Positions 25,891 to 34,085 of a stretch of DNA of 64,000 nt are shown one piece after another. The translations under genes and the position numbers were made by a program. Under the pieces are notes generated by a model. That model did not search any database, was not told the origin of the DNA, and saw only the letters and a program-made list of their open reading frames with translations. Position 1 is the first letter of the stretch; every line of letters starts with the position of its first letter. Source of the DNA: Streptomyces sp. CG4 (GTDB taxonomy: Bacteria > Actinomycetota > Actinomycetes > Streptomycetales > Streptomycetaceae); assembly GCF_041080655.1 (NCBI RefSeq), contig NZ_CP163525.1, forward strand, positions 2,604,001 to 2,668,000, given 5' to 3'.

Positions 25891-27965
25891 CACACCGCTC
25901 CCTTCAGGGTGGGCCGTCCAGTGGTCTCGTTCACGGACCGCGCGGTGGCATCGGCCACCGACTGCGCGGTGGCATCGGCCACCGACTGCGCGGTGGTACT
26001 GGCCGCCGCCCGTCCGGGGGCCTCGGTCACCGGCCGTCCAGGGGTATCGGCCGCCGGCTGTCCGGGGGCATCGGCCGCCGTCCGTCCGATGACCCCCGCC
26101 ACCGCTTCCGCGGCCTGTTCGGCAATCCGGTCGGCGGTGAGACCGCACTCCTCCAGGAGTGCGGCGCGCGAGGCGTGCTCCAGGAACCCGGTGGGCACGC
26201 CGAGCGTTGTCAGTGCGCGGGGTACGGCGCGGGCCTCGCGCAGGGCCGCTGCCAGGTTGTCGCCCACGCCACCGGCGCGCAGACCGTCCTCGGCCGTCAC
26301 GACGGCGTCGAAGCGGCCGGCCAGGTCCACCAGCGCCCGCGGCACGGGCTTCACCCAGCCGGGGTCGACCACGGTGCAGCCGATACCCCGTGCGACGAGT
26401 TGCCGGGCCGCGGCCACACAGGCGCCGCCCAGGGCGCCCACCGCGACCAGCAGGACGTCTTCGCCGGCGCGGGCCAGGACGTCGATCGGGGTGGTGCCGT
26501 CCGGCCCGGCGATCCGTTCCTGCGCGGGCAGGTCCGGTGGCAGGGAGCCCTTGGGGTAGCGCAGCAGGGTCGGGCCGTCCTCGGTGCCGAGTGCCTCGTC
26601 CAGTTGGCGGCGCAGGGTGGCCCGGTCGCGGGGGGCGGCGATCCGCAGGCCCGGCACGGCCTGGAGCACGGCCAGGTCCCAGATCCCGTTGTGGGACGCC
26701 CCGTCGTCGCCGGTGATCCCGGCCCGGTCGAGGACGAAGGTCACCGGGAGCCGGTGCAGGGCCACGTCCATCAGCACCTGGTCGAACGCCCGGTTCAGGA
26801 AGGTCGCATAGACGCACACCACCGGGTGCAGGCCGCCCATGGCCATGCCGGCCGCGCAGGTCACCGCGTGCTGTTCGGCAATGCCGACGTCCATCACCCG
26901 TGCGGGCAGCGCGCGTTGCAGGGGCGCCAGGCCGGCGGGCTCCAGCATCGCGGCGGTCAGCGCGACGACGTCGGGCCGCCGTTCGGCCTGGGCGAGGAGT
27001 TCCTCGCCGAAGGCCGTCGTCCAGCTCGGCCCGCCGCCCGTCTGCGGCTTGCCGGATGCGGCGCGTACGGCGTGGAAGCGGTCGCGGGTGTCCGCCTCGG
27101 CGGGCGCGTACCCGCGGCCCTTCTCGGTGATGCAGTGCACCACCACCGAGCCGCCGAAGGCCTGGGCGCGGCGCAGCGCCGCCTCGACGGCCTCGCGATC
27201 GTGGCCGTCGACGGGTCCGAGGTACTTCAGGCCGAGGTCCTCGTAGAGCGCCTGCGGGGTGAGGAAGTCCTTCAGGCCCTTCTTCGCCCCGTGCAGGGCG
27301 CGGTAGACGGTGTCGCCGACGGCGGGCACGCCCTGGATGGTGTGTTTGGCGCGCTCCAGGAACTCCTCGTATCCGCGCGTGGTCCGCAGCGCCGCGAGGT
27401 GCTGGGCGAGTCCGCCGACGGTCGGGGCGTAGGAGCGGCCGTTGTCGTTGATGACGACGACCAGCGGACGGCCGGGCGCGGCCGCGATGTTGTTGAGGGC
27501 CTCCCAGGACATGCCGCCGGTCAGCGCGCCGTCGCCGATCACGGCGACCACATGGCCGGGCTCGCCGCGCGACTGGCGGGCGTGGGCCAGTCCGTCGGCG
27601 TAGGACAGGGCGGTGGAGGCGTGCGAGTTCTCCACCAGGTCGTGCTCGGACTCGGCCCGGCAGGGATAGCCGGACATGCCGCCGCGGGTGCGCAGCGTGG
27701 CGAAGTCCGCGGCCCGGCCGGTGAGCAGCTTGTGCACGTACGCCTGATGTCCGGTGTCCCAGACGACGCTGTCGCGCGGGGAGTCGAAGACGCGGTGCAG
27801 GGCGATGGTCAGCTCGACCACGCCCAGGTTGGGGCCGAGGTGACCGCCGTTGCGGGTCACCCGGTCGATGAGCAGTTCCCTGATCTCGGCGGCGAGCCGG
27901 TCCAGGTCCGGGGGCCGCAGGCCGCGCAGGTCGGCCGGACCCTTGATGCGTTCCAGCAGTTCCAC
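25890..27965 (-). CDS. dxs: 1-deoxy-D-xylulose-5-phosphate synthase Dxs with repeat tail
   Basis: About 691 aa from GTG 27965, preceded by GAGGAG. Dxs condenses pyruvate and glyceraldehyde 3-phosphate and is the first, rate-controlling MEP enzyme. It shows [14 protein letters not shown], the thiamine-diphosphate motif [16 protein letters not shown] and the catalytic-glutamate segment [11 protein letters not shown]. The catalytic domains end near residue 625, and the last 65 residues are eight octapeptide repeats not found in normal Dxs (about 620-640 aa). It is followed directly by ispG, and ispH heads the same operon. Extra Dxs typically raises flux into terpenoid product. Confidence 0.95.
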   Translation of the reverse strand: MELLERIKGPADLRGLRPPDLDRLAAEIRELLIDRVTRNGGHLGPNLGVVELTIALHRVFDSPRDSVVWDTGHQAYVHKLLTGRAADFATLRTRGGMSGYPCRAESEHDLVENSHASTALSYADGLAHARQSRGEPGHVVAVIGDGALTGGMSWEALNNIAAAPGRPLVVVINDNGRSYAPTVGGLAQHLAALRTTRGYEEFLERAKHTIQGVPAVGDTVYRALHGAKKGLKDFLTPQALYEDLGLKYLGPVDGHDREAVEAALRRAQAFGGSVVVHCITEKGRGYAPAEADTRDRFHAVRAASGKPQTGGGPSWTTAFGEELLAQAERRPDVVALTAAMLEPAGLAPLQRALPARVMDVGIAEQHAVTCAAGMAMGGLHPVVCVYATFLNRAFDQVLMDVALHRLPVTFVLDRAGITGDDGASHNGIWDLAVLQAVPGLRIAAPRDRATLRRQLDEALGTEDGPTLLRYPKGSLPPDLPAQERIAGPDGTTPIDVLARAGEDVLLVAVGALGGACVAAARQLVARGIGCTVVDPGWVKPVPRALVDLAGRFDAVVTAEDGLRAGGVGDNLAAALREARAVPRALTTLGVPTGFLEHASRAALLEECGLTADRIAEQAAEAVAGVIGRTAADAPGQPAADTPGRPVTEAPGRAAASTTAQSVADATAQSVADATARSVNETTGRPTLKGAV
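25893..26087 (-). repeat. 24-bp tandem repeats forming the Dxs C-terminal tail
   Basis: Eight octapeptide units: [56 protein letters not shown], then the terminal GRPTLKGAV. Two 24-bp units are identical at DNA level (25940-25963 and 25964-25987). The identity implies recent slippage or unequal exchange. Confidence 0.9.
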
Positions 27966-27967
27966 GG

Positions 27968-28486
27968 TCAGCTCCTCGCTGCGACGGGCCGGTCCGCACG
28001 GGCGGTACGGCCGTCCACCCGGTCTGTACGGCTGTCCACCACGCCGGTGTGGCCGTCCATCGCTTCGGTACGGGTGTCCGCCGTGGCCTGGCGGAAGGAC
28101 ACTGCCGTCTCCGGCCGCAGATCCAGGTCGGGGCCTGTGACCAGGGCGTCGACGGCGATCAGCACGTTGTAGTGATTGGGGAAGTGGCAGGAGTCGAAGC
28201 CGAGCACGGTGCCCACGAGGCGGCCGTCGGCCCACAGTTCGTCGCCCCGGTCGATCACCCCGGCGCCCTGGATCTCGGCAAAGCCGAGGAAGCCGACCCG
28301 GTCGATGCGGGCTCCGGGCGCGCTGCCGGCCTGGTCGGTGGTGACCAGCTCGTGCACTTCGCCGACCCGGACGCAGCGGCTGGTGAACTCCTCCAGCCGC
28401 ATGCCCCGGTCCTCGCGGCGGTGGGTCAGCACCTTCACGACCGTGGCGGGCACGGTGCGCTTGGCGCCGTCCTCGTGCGGGTTCAC
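27968..28486 (-). CDS. Conserved protein of unknown function (possibly DUF6917)
   Basis: 172 aa from GTG 28486, overlapping the Gfo/Idh stop by 4 bp. Residues 10-130 form a compact soluble domain ([20 protein letters not shown], then [14 protein letters not shown], then [15 protein letters not shown]) that I do not recognise with confidence. It may be DUF6917. The conserved Cys, His and Asp residues could be catalytic, but no known active site is matched. The final 37 residues are heptad repeats of the form VDGRTAR. Its place between an oxidoreductase and dxs makes it a pathway candidate. Confidence 0.7.
   Translation of the reverse strand: MNPHEDGAKRTVPATVVKVLTHRREDRGMRLEEFTSRCVRVGEVHELVTTDQAGSAPGARIDRVGFLGFAEIQGAGVIDRGDELWADGRLVGTVLGFDSCHFPNHYNVLIAVDALVTGPDLDLRPETAVSFRQATADTRTEAMDGHTGVVDSRTDRVDGRTARADRPVAARS
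27977..28081 (-). repeat. 21-bp tandem repeats coding a 7-aa tail
   Basis: Residues 136-170 of the 172-aa protein read [35 protein letters not shown]: five degenerate heptapeptides built on (V/A/M)-D-x-(R/H)-T. Confidence 0.75.
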
Positions 28487-29415
28487 CGGACGGCTCCTTC
28501 CGCGCGGTAGACGGTGTCCACGAGTTCGAGGGCGGCCAGTCCGTCGCGGGAGGCGTCGTGTCCCGCGCGCAGCCGGGCGTCGAAGTCGGTGAGCACGCCG
28601 ACGTACTCGTGCCAGAGCGAGCCCTTGAACTCCGGGTGTCCGGCGAGCATGTCGGCGAACAGGAGGGTGCCGTCGGCGAGTTCGACGCTGACGTCCTTGA
28701 CCTCGCCGTCGTAGGACCAGTCGAGTTCGACCCGGGCGGTGACGCCGCGCGTCGAGCGCAGGTCGACGACGGCCTGGCGGTCGGTGCCCAGCGCGTCGCG
28801 GACGACGTCGACCTTGGTCGGTTCGACGTCGCCGAGGAACAGTCGTACCAGGTCGAAGGCGTTGGGGCCGTTGTCGGCGACGCAGCCGCCGCCGCAGCGC
28901 TCCGCGTCGAGGTACCAGCGGTCGCCGCCCGCGTGGTCCTCGATGCGTTCGAGGTAGCGGACGGTGAGGGAACGCACCGGGGCCTTTGCGGCGGAGACCT
29001 CGTCCAGCAGGCGCAGGACGGCGGAGTTGTAGCGGCGGTGGAAGGAGGTGAAGAGGGTGACGTCCTCCCGCCGGGCCAGTCCGGCGAGGGCGCGGCCGTG
29101 CTCGACCCGGGTGGCGAGCGGCTTCTCCACGCAGACCGCGACGCCCGCGGCGAGGGCGTCCGCGCACACGGTGGCGTGCGCGTCGTTGGGGACGTTCACG
29201 ACGACCGCGTCCACGGCGGCGTCGGCCAGCAGTTCGGCATGGCGGGTGTAGCACTTGGCGACGCCCTGGAACGGCTTCAGGGCATCGGGCCGCAGATCGC
29301 ACACCGCGGCGAGGTCGAGGCCGGGCAGCCGGTCGAAGGCGGCGACGTAGAACTTCGAGATGACGCCGAGGCCGATGAGGCCGATGCGGGTCCGCTCCGC
29401 GGTGAGCCGGGTCAT
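28483..29415 (-). CDS. Gfo/Idh/MocA family oxidoreductase (first copy)
   Basis: 310 aa. N-terminal Rossmann motif [18 protein letters not shown] and the family motif VEKPLA. The C-terminal alpha/beta domain contains [15 protein letters not shown], which holds the usual catalytic Asp-x3-(Asp/His) region. Enzymes of this family oxidise or reduce a sugar or cyclitol carbon with NAD(P)(H). The ATG overlaps the upstream Ldh2-family gene. With a second Gfo/Idh enzyme, a sugar isomerase and aminotransferases in the cluster, 3-keto sugar or inosose formation before transamination is likely. The substrate is not determined. Confidence 0.87.
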   Translation of the reverse strand: MTRLTAERTRIGLIGLGVISKFYVAAFDRLPGLDLAAVCDLRPDALKPFQGVAKCYTRHAELLADAAVDAVVVNVPNDAHATVCADALAAGVAVCVEKPLATRVEHGRALAGLARREDVTLFTSFHRRYNSAVLRLLDEVSAAKAPVRSLTVRYLERIEDHAGGDRWYLDAERCGGGCVADNGPNAFDLVRLFLGDVEPTKVDVVRDALGTDRQAVVDLRSTRGVTARVELDWSYDGEVKDVSVELADGTLLFADMLAGHPEFKGSLWHEYVGVLTDFDARLRAGHDASRDGLAALELVDTVYRAEGAVR

Positions 29416-30578
29416 CGGGCACCTGCCGGGGGAAGGGTGCCGGGCACGGGCGCCTGGCCGGGCTCGGGGAACGTGAGGTCCAACTCCGCGGCCAGAGCGG
29501 TCAGTTCGGCGTGGCGTTCGGCGGACAGCGGGACGCCGTGTGCCCTGCGGTGCGCGGCGGTCAGTTCCTCGGGGCGGCCGGGGTAGCTCACCGGGTGGGC
29601 GGGGTCGCGGGGCGGGCAGTCAAGGAGTGCGCCGAAGAGTCCGTCGGCCTCGGCACGGAAGTCCGGCCCGGAGCGGAGGGCGCCGGGCGCCAGGACGAGG
29701 GCGGTGAGGCCGATGTCGTCGTCCCGCCCGGTGGGCCGGCCGTCGCCGGTCAGCGCCTCCGGGGCGGGGCCGAGTCCGGCGCCGGGCACCAGCGCGGCCA
29801 GCACCTCGACCATCAGACCGAGTCCGTACCCCTTGAAGGCACCGGTGGCGGGGTCGCCGCCGAGCCAGCGCAGATAGCCCTCGCCGGTGTCCAGGGCCCC
29901 GGGATCGGTCACCGGGCGGCCCTCGGCGTCCTCCAGCCAGCCCTCCGGTATCGGCTCCCCGGCGCGGGCGGCGGCCCGTATCTTGCCGGTCGGCACCACC
30001 GTGGTGCTCATGTCGAGGACGTACGGCGGCCGGTCGCCGGCGGGCGCCGCGACGCTGAGCGGGTTGGTGCCGAGCATCGCGGCCGTGCCGCCCGGCGGGC
30101 GGGCGATGCGCTGGCGGCCGCAGTTGGAGGCGAGGACGGCCACCATGCCGCGTCGGGCGATCCGGGCCGTGTGGTGGCCGGCGCAACCGAAGTGGGTGGC
30201 GTTGCGCATGGTCACCAGGGCGACGCCGGTGCTCTCGGCGCGGTCGGCGGCCAGTTCCAGCGCCTCGGTCGCCGCCCACAGGCCGAGCGAGCGGCGGCCG
30301 TCGAGGAGGACCGCCGCACCGGTGTCGGTGATCTTCTCCGGCTCGGCGGCGGCGTCGATGCGGCCCTCGTCGAGGGCGGGCAGGTAGAGCCGGGTGAGGT
30401 TGGCGAGGCCGTGCGAGGTGAGTCCGGTGAGGTCGCCGTGGACGAGTGCCTCCGCGGCGGTGCGGGCCCGCCCCTCAGGCACCCCCCGGCCGGCGAAGAC
30501 CTCGGCGGTGAAGGCCACGAGGGCGTCGTGGGAGACGGTCACCCCGTCGTGCGTCGGGGCATCGGTCGACTGGGTCAC
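29412..30578 (-). CDS. Malate/L-lactate dehydrogenase (Ldh2) family oxidoreductase
   Basis: 388 aa from GTG 30578, overlapping the M20 gene stop by 4 bp. It has features of the Ldh2 family, whose fold is unrelated to classical Rossmann dehydrogenases: LTSHGLANLTRL near the N-terminus, NATHFGCAGHHTARIARRG with the catalytic-histidine region, MLGTNPLSVAAP, and the NAD(P)-contacting FKGYGLGLMVEVLA. Known members use ureidoglycolate, sulfolactate, 2,3-diketogulonate or delta-1-piperideine-2-carboxylate. Here it probably reduces a keto or imine intermediate of the cluster. The substrate is unknown. Confidence 0.87.
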   Translation of the reverse strand: MTQSTDAPTHDGVTVSHDALVAFTAEVFAGRGVPEGRARTAAEALVHGDLTGLTSHGLANLTRLYLPALDEGRIDAAAEPEKITDTGAAVLLDGRRSLGLWAATEALELAADRAESTGVALVTMRNATHFGCAGHHTARIARRGMVAVLASNCGRQRIARPPGGTAAMLGTNPLSVAAPAGDRPPYVLDMSTTVVPTGKIRAAARAGEPIPEGWLEDAEGRPVTDPGALDTGEGYLRWLGGDPATGAFKGYGLGLMVEVLAALVPGAGLGPAPEALTGDGRPTGRDDDIGLTALVLAPGALRSGPDFRAEADGLFGALLDCPPRDPAHPVSYPGRPEELTAAHRRAHGVPLSAERHAELTALAAELDLTFPEPGQAPVPGTLPPAGAR

Positions 30579-31870
30579 TGTCGGGTTCCTCCCGTGGCGG
30601 CGTGGTGCCGGGCGGCGAAGCGGACGAGGATGCCGCTCACCGCCCCGGCGAAGGCTTCGAGATCGGTCAGGTCGGCGTACTCCCCTGCCGCGTGCGCGTG
30701 GTTGCGGCCGAGGTCGCCGGGGCCGAGGATCGCGGTGCAGGCGCCGGGCAGGCCCGCCGCCCAGATCGCGTCGCAGGTGAACGCGGGCTCGTCGGCGGGC
30801 CATCGGGCCGCCCCGCTCCCCTGCTCCAGCAGGTCGGTGGCCCAGGGGTCGTCCCCGGGCGTGAGCGCGGGCAGACCGCGCTTGTGCCACTCGACGCGGG
30901 TGATCGCGGCGGCGTCCGCGGCGGTGCGGGCCAGGTCCCGGTGGGTGCGGAAGGTCTCGGTGAACTCCCGTATCCCGTCGGCGACTTCGTGCTCCAGGCG
31001 GTCGGCGAGGGCCCGGCCGGCGGCGGAGTCGGGGTAGGAGCAGTTGAGCAGCAGCCGGCCGGTCCCGTACACGCGGTTGTGCAGATGCCCGGTGTGCAGG
31101 CCGGCGACGCAGACCTGGCCGCCGCCCGCGTCCTCCGGGAGCCGGGCGGCGAGCCGCTGGGCGAGGTGGCCGAGCAGCACGGTCGCGTTGTGCCCGGCGG
31201 CGGGGCGGTCGTCGATGGCGTCGTCGCCGTCGACCCGGACGCAGGCGGTCATCGCGGCCGTGGAGCGCGGCAGCAGCCGCATCCCGGTGGGCTCGCAGAA
31301 CAGGTTGAGCCTGCCGTACCAGCCGCGGCGGATCAGCGGTCGGGTGCCGAACACCCCCATGGCGCCGCCCTCCTCGCCGGACACGGCCTGGACGAGCACG
31401 CGGGTGCCGGCCGCCAGGCCGGGGGCGGCGTCGAGCGCGGCGCGCACCCCGGCCAGCAGGGCTACGGCGGGGCCCTTGGCGTCGATCGCGCCGCGCCCGG
31501 TGAAACGCTCGCCGTCGAATCCGACCGGTTCCAGACCCGCGACGGTGTCGAGGTGCACGTTGAACATCACCGTGTCCGCCTGCGGCAGTTCGGGACCGAG
31601 CGCCAGCACCAGGGAGGGCTGTACGGCCAGGAAGCCGGGGTCGTCCGCGACAGCCCGGCGTACGGCGGCCGGCACCTGTTCGTCCGTCAGCTCGACCGGG
31701 TCGGCGGCGGCGTGGTGCACGACCTCGAAGCCCAGCCGCCGCGCGGCGTCCGCGTAGGCCCGCTGGGCCTCCCACAGCCGGGGTTCGCCCTCGCCCTCCA
31801 GCGGGCCGGCGGTGGGCAGTTCCAGCAGGTGCAGGAGCAGTTCGTGCTCGGCACGGGTCAGCGACGTCAT
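30575..31870 (-). CDS. M20-family metallopeptidase/deacylase
   Basis: 431 aa. The two-zinc site of M20 enzymes is visible: NVHLDTV, GRGAIDAKGP, the catalytic-glutamate region SGEEGGAMG and a later His in RNHAHAAGEYADL. It resembles ArgE/DapE-type amidohydrolases, which remove acyl groups from amines. In biosynthetic clusters such enzymes often take off a protecting acetyl group. Its start overlaps the isomerase gene by 4 bp. N-deacylation of an amino-sugar or amino-acid intermediate is the working guess. Confidence 0.85.
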   Translation of the reverse strand: MTSLTRAEHELLLHLLELPTAGPLEGEGEPRLWEAQRAYADAARRLGFEVVHHAAADPVELTDEQVPAAVRRAVADDPGFLAVQPSLVLALGPELPQADTVMFNVHLDTVAGLEPVGFDGERFTGRGAIDAKGPAVALLAGVRAALDAAPGLAAGTRVLVQAVSGEEGGAMGVFGTRPLIRRGWYGRLNLFCEPTGMRLLPRSTAAMTACVRVDGDDAIDDRPAAGHNATVLLGHLAQRLAARLPEDAGGGQVCVAGLHTGHLHNRVYGTGRLLLNCSYPDSAAGRALADRLEHEVADGIREFTETFRTHRDLARTAADAAAITRVEWHKRGLPALTPGDDPWATDLLEQGSGAARWPADEPAFTCDAIWAAGLPGACTAILGPGDLGRNHAHAAGEYADLTDLEAFAGAVSGILVRFAARHHAATGGTRQ

Positions 31871-33027
31871 CGGGTGGCCTCCCGGTCCTCGGCCGTGAGG
31901 TCACCGGCCGCCGTGGCGGACAGCCCCGCCGCCAGGGCCTCCAGTGCGCGGCCGTACCGTACGAACTCCTCGACGCCGCCCCGGCCCGCGTCGGTACGGC
32001 CCTCGTGGGGGCGGACCGCGCGGTGGGGTTCGATGGTCCAGGTGCCGGTGTAGCCGTGGTCGAGCAGCAGCCGCAGACAGTCGGCGACCCGGCAACTCCC
32101 CTCGCCGGGCAGGGTGTAGACCGCCTCGCCGGCCTCGGCGCGGGCGTCCTTGATCTGTACGTGGTCCACCCGGTCGACGAGTTCGGTGAGCAGGCCGTAG
32201 GCCTCGTAGCCGTACACCACCCCGTTGCCGGTGTCGAACAGCAGGCGGAGCGCCGGGCTGTCGACCTCCGCGAGCAGGCGCAGCGCGCGGGCCGCGTCGG
32301 CGCCTGCCCAGCCCGCGCAGTTCTCGTGCAGCAGGACGAGCCCGGCGTCCTCGGCCTGCCGGGCCAGGCGCCGCATGCGGTCGATCGTCCGGCGGGCCCA
32401 GTCCGGTTCGTCGAGCGGGGCGTCGGGGTCGTTCGGGTACGACATCACGCGGACGTGCCGGGTGCCGAGGGCGGCGCACCGCGGGGCCAGGCGCTCCAGC
32501 TCGCCACGGTCCAGTTCGAAGTCACCGGTCACCGGGCGGGCCCAGTTGGCGATACGGGAGTCCACGCACACCACGTCCAGGCGCGCCTCGCGCAGGGCCT
32601 CGACGACATGGTCGAACGCGGCGTCGTCGAGGTCGGCGAGGGCCGTGCCGTCGACGTCGCGCAACTCGATCGCGGACCAGCCCAGCAGCCGGTGCGCCCG
32701 GATCTGACCGGCGAGGTCGGCGGCGGCCTCGTCACCGATACCGGCGTAGCGGACACCGGGCGGCGGCGAAAGCCGGGGCTCGGCCGCAGCGGACCGGGAC
32801 TGCGATGGCGAAGCCAGAGGCTTGGCCGCAGCGGAGCCGGACCGCGCCGACGAAAGCGCAGACGCATCCCCGGCGGAGCCGGAGCGCGACGGCGAAAGCC
32901 GAGACACCTCCCCGGCGGAGCCGGACCGCGACGACGAAAGCCGAGACGCCTCCTGGGCAGAACCGGAGCCCGGTGGTGCGAGCTCGGGCTCGGTCGTCGT
33001 GGAGTGGGAGCGTGGGTCAGCCGGCAT
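31867..33027 (-). CDS. TIM-barrel sugar phosphate isomerase/epimerase family protein
   Basis: 386 aa from ATG 33027, overlapping the end of the second Gfo/Idh gene by 11 bp. The AP-endonuclease-2-like TIM barrel (about residues 92-365) has metal-site segments LLHENCAGWAGAD, LLFDTGNGVVYGY, VDHVQIKDARAEAGE and TWTIEPHRA. The family includes IolE inosose dehydratase, hydroxypyruvate isomerase, 3-dehydroshikimate dehydratase and sugar epimerases. An inositol-like or dehydratase role next to Gfo/Idh enzymes is possible. Residues 20-89 before the barrel are five 14-aa repeats with no structural role I can see, so the functional enzyme may effectively begin near residue 90. Confidence 0.82.
   Translation of the reverse strand: MPADPRSHSTTTEPELAPPGSGSAQEASRLSSSRSGSAGEVSRLSPSRSGSAGDASALSSARSGSAAAKPLASPSQSRSAAAEPRLSPPPGVRYAGIGDEAAADLAGQIRAHRLLGWSAIELRDVDGTALADLDDAAFDHVVEALREARLDVVCVDSRIANWARPVTGDFELDRGELERLAPRCAALGTRHVRVMSYPNDPDAPLDEPDWARRTIDRMRRLARQAEDAGLVLLHENCAGWAGADAARALRLLAEVDSPALRLLFDTGNGVVYGYEAYGLLTELVDRVDHVQIKDARAEAGEAVYTLPGEGSCRVADCLRLLLDHGYTGTWTIEPHRAVRPHEGRTDAGRGGVEEFVRYGRALEALAAGLSATAAGDLTAEDREATR
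32761..32970 (-). repeat. 42-bp tandem repeats coding 14-aa units at the isomerase N-terminus
   Basis: Five units: GSGSAQEASRLSSS, RSGSAGEVSRLSPS, RSGSAGDASALSSA, RSGSAAAKPLASPS and QSRSAAAEPRLSPP (residues 20-89). The first three are most alike, indicating expansion at the upstream end. Confidence 0.88.
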
Positions 33028-34069
33028 GGCTCACCCGGCATCCGCTCTGGCCTGCGGAGGGCAGGGCGTCCGCCGGGTCGGGGCGCCGGGCCGCCTCCTT
33101 GGCGTCGGCGAGCAGTTCCACCACGCGGGCGGCGAGACGCAGTTGAGGTTCCAGGGTCGTGCCCTCGCGCAGGGTGCGGTAGGTGTCGACGAAGTACGCG
33201 GACAGCTGGTCGTCGGGGAAGACCTCGCGGGTCTCGGAGTGCCCGGCGCGGCTGAGCCGCAGCTGGGCGTAGTGGTCGTCCTCGGCGCCCGGGTAGTGCG
33301 CGACCGCCCGGCCATGGGTGAACTCCAGCTCCACGCGGCGCTCGCGGACCGGGGCGGTGAGGTCGGAGACGATCCGGCTGGTCGCGTCCTGGTGCCTCAG
33401 GACCAGTTCGGCGCGGCCCATGCCGGGGATGACGGTGTCGCCGATCCGCATGTCGGCCAGTTCGGCGGTGCTGAGCACGGCGTCCCCGGCGAGCCGGAGA
33501 CAGACCCCGAGGGAGTGCGGGGGTTCCACGTCGAACGCGGTGGGGTGCCCGCCGTCGGCCAGGGTGCGGCTCATGCGCGGCTTGCTCTGCCGTACGTCGA
33601 TGGCGCGCAGTTCGCCGAGGTCGCCGTCCTCGACGAGGCGGTCGAGCCGTGCGGTCAGCGCGCTGGCCAGCCAGGGGGCGACGACCGCGAGGCGCAGCCG
33701 CTGGGTGCGGGCGAGGTCGAGGATCTCGTGGACGGCCTGGCGGTCGGCCGCCAGAGGCTTCTCCACGATGATCCTGCGAAAGCCCGCGGCGGCCAGTTCG
33801 CGCAGCAGCCCGAGGCGGGCGACGGGCGGGGTGCACAGGTGTACGACGGTCCGCTCGGGGTCCAGCAGCTCGCGGGCCTGGGCGACCGAGGCGACGGGGC
33901 GCAGTCCCTCGGCCCGCGGGGGCGCCATGGGATCGAGCGGGTCGAAGGTCAGCACGGGGCCGGGGTCGAAGAGTTCGGCGTGCCGCCCGGCGGCGCGCAG
34001 CTTGCGCAGCACCGCCCAGTGCAGCCCCAGGCCCGCCCGTCCGAGCCCGATGATCAGTGTCCGCTCCAT
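33017..34069 (-). CDS. Gfo/Idh/MocA family oxidoreductase (second copy)
   Basis: 350 aa from ATG 34069 (MERTLIIGLGRAG), with GAGAGGAG upstream. N-terminal Rossmann fold LIIGLGRAGLGLHWAVL and the family motif IVEKPLAADRQAV are present. It is diverged from the first Gfo/Idh enzyme of the operon, so the two are unlikely to be recent duplicates and probably act on different intermediates. It lies 16 bp downstream of the prenyl synthase gene. Family knowledge suggests NAD(P)-dependent oxidation of a hexose or cyclitol. Nothing in the sequence fixes the substrate. Confidence 0.85.
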   Translation of the reverse strand: MERTLIIGLGRAGLGLHWAVLRKLRAAGRHAELFDPGPVLTFDPLDPMAPPRAEGLRPVASVAQARELLDPERTVVHLCTPPVARLGLLRELAAAGFRRIIVEKPLAADRQAVHEILDLARTQRLRLAVVAPWLASALTARLDRLVEDGDLGELRAIDVRQSKPRMSRTLADGGHPTAFDVEPPHSLGVCLRLAGDAVLSTAELADMRIGDTVIPGMGRAELVLRHQDATSRIVSDLTAPVRERRVELEFTHGRAVAHYPGAEDDHYAQLRLSRAGHSETREVFPDDQLSAYFVDTYRTLREGTTLEPQLRLAARVVELLADAKEAARRPDPADALPSAGQSGCRVSHAG

Positions 34070-34085
34070 ACCGGTGGGGCTCCTC

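Noticed and set aside
25891..27999. Open frame fused in front of ispG over the whole of dxs
   Set aside because: Arg/Pro-rich shadow of the dxs coding sequence, caused by the GC-rich third-position bias.
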